Assembly: GCA_012511135.1 (NCBI GenBank)
Contig: JAAZGQ010000247.1
Span: forward strand, 1 to 5,832
Source: Bacteroidales bacterium
GTDB taxonomy: Bacteria > Bacteroidota > Bacteroidia > Bacteroidales > UBA1402
Length of the DNA: 5,832 nucleotides
Reading direction: 5' to 3'
Below are positions 5,721 to 5,832 of the stretch, in pieces; within the stretch, counting starts at the first letter, position 1; each line of letters starts with the position of its first letter. Under the pieces are notes generated by a model. That model was not told the origin of the DNA. It saw nothing but the letters and a program-made list of their open reading frames with translations, and searched no databases. The position numbers and the translations under genes were made by a program.

Positions 5721-5832
5721 TCAATGCAAAGAATGATCGTGATCCGGCTCAGCTTGGTGGGCAGATTCAGCTGCGCCCGGTTTCAATAAAGCCCGGAGCG
5801 AAGGAATCGAATAGCGCAGACCGACATACAAC
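5721..5832 (-). CDS. C-terminal end of an unidentified protein, partial at right edge
   Basis: One minus-strand frame stays open from the edge for 36 codons and stops at TGA (5723-5721); the other two minus frames close earlier. The visible residues begin LYVGLRYSIPSLRALL, which looks like an amphipathic beta-strand of the kind seen in outer-membrane barrels. They end in a hydrophilic, histidine- and acid-rich tail (HQAEPDHDHSLH). This is too short to name, and a chance open frame of this length is quite possible. If real, it is the gene before the pseB operon, separated by 96 nt that hold the operon promoter. I see no convincing intrinsic terminator in that gap. Confidence 0.4.
   Translation of the reverse strand, partial: LYVGLRYSIPSLRALLKPGAAESAHQAEPDHDHSLH

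Noticed and set aside
1..5832. CRISPR arrays, tRNA or rRNA genes, insertion sequences
   Set aside because: No direct-repeat arrays, tRNA-like folds, transposase motifs or terminal inverted repeats were seen. Nearly all bases are accounted for by coding sequence.

Overview
The window is one minus-strand operon that looks like a variant pseudaminic-acid-type (nonulosonic acid) biosynthesis cluster. The organism is probably a member of the Bacteroidota. A textbook Bacteroidota promoter (-7 box TATTTTTG, CTTG-type -33 element, 19-nt spacer) precedes the first gene, and AT-rich leaders stand in for strong Shine-Dalgarno sites. The genus cannot be read from the sequence.

Layout in transcription order (right to left): a fragment of an unidentified upstream ORF ends at 5721. 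The promoter lies at 5677-5647. It is followed by pseB (UDP-GlcNAc 4,6-dehydratase/5-epimerase), a MaoC-type hydratase, a CitE-like C-C lyase, a NeuD/PglD-type left-handed beta-helix acyltransferase, a PseG-type UDP-sugar hydrolase, and pseI (pseudaminic acid synthase). After an 89-nt gap with a possible internal promoter comes the N-terminal subunit of a split transketolase, which runs off the left edge. From maoC to pseI the genes touch or overlap: three junctions are ATGA overlaps, and the neuD/pseG gap is 3 nt. The six genes are therefore almost certainly one translationally coupled unit.

Three genes (pseB, pseG, pseI) encode the signature steps of CMP-pseudaminic acid synthesis: UDP-GlcNAc to the L-arabino 4-keto sugar, UDP removal, and condensation with PEP. 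The aminotransferase PseC, the GNAT acetyltransferase PseH and the cytidylyltransferase PseF are absent from the window. Between pseB and pseG lie a hydratase/lyase pair resembling CoA-thioester enzymes (mesaconyl/itaconyl-CoA hydratase and citramalyl/malyl-CoA lyase types) and a CoA-dependent-type acyltransferase. My working hypothesis is that this block makes and transfers a non-acetyl acyl group, perhaps a hydroxyacyl, onto the amino sugar, giving an unusual N-acylated pseudaminic acid. The transketolase downstream may add a ketol-transfer step or supply a precursor. These functional links are inference. The family assignments are well supported by motifs.
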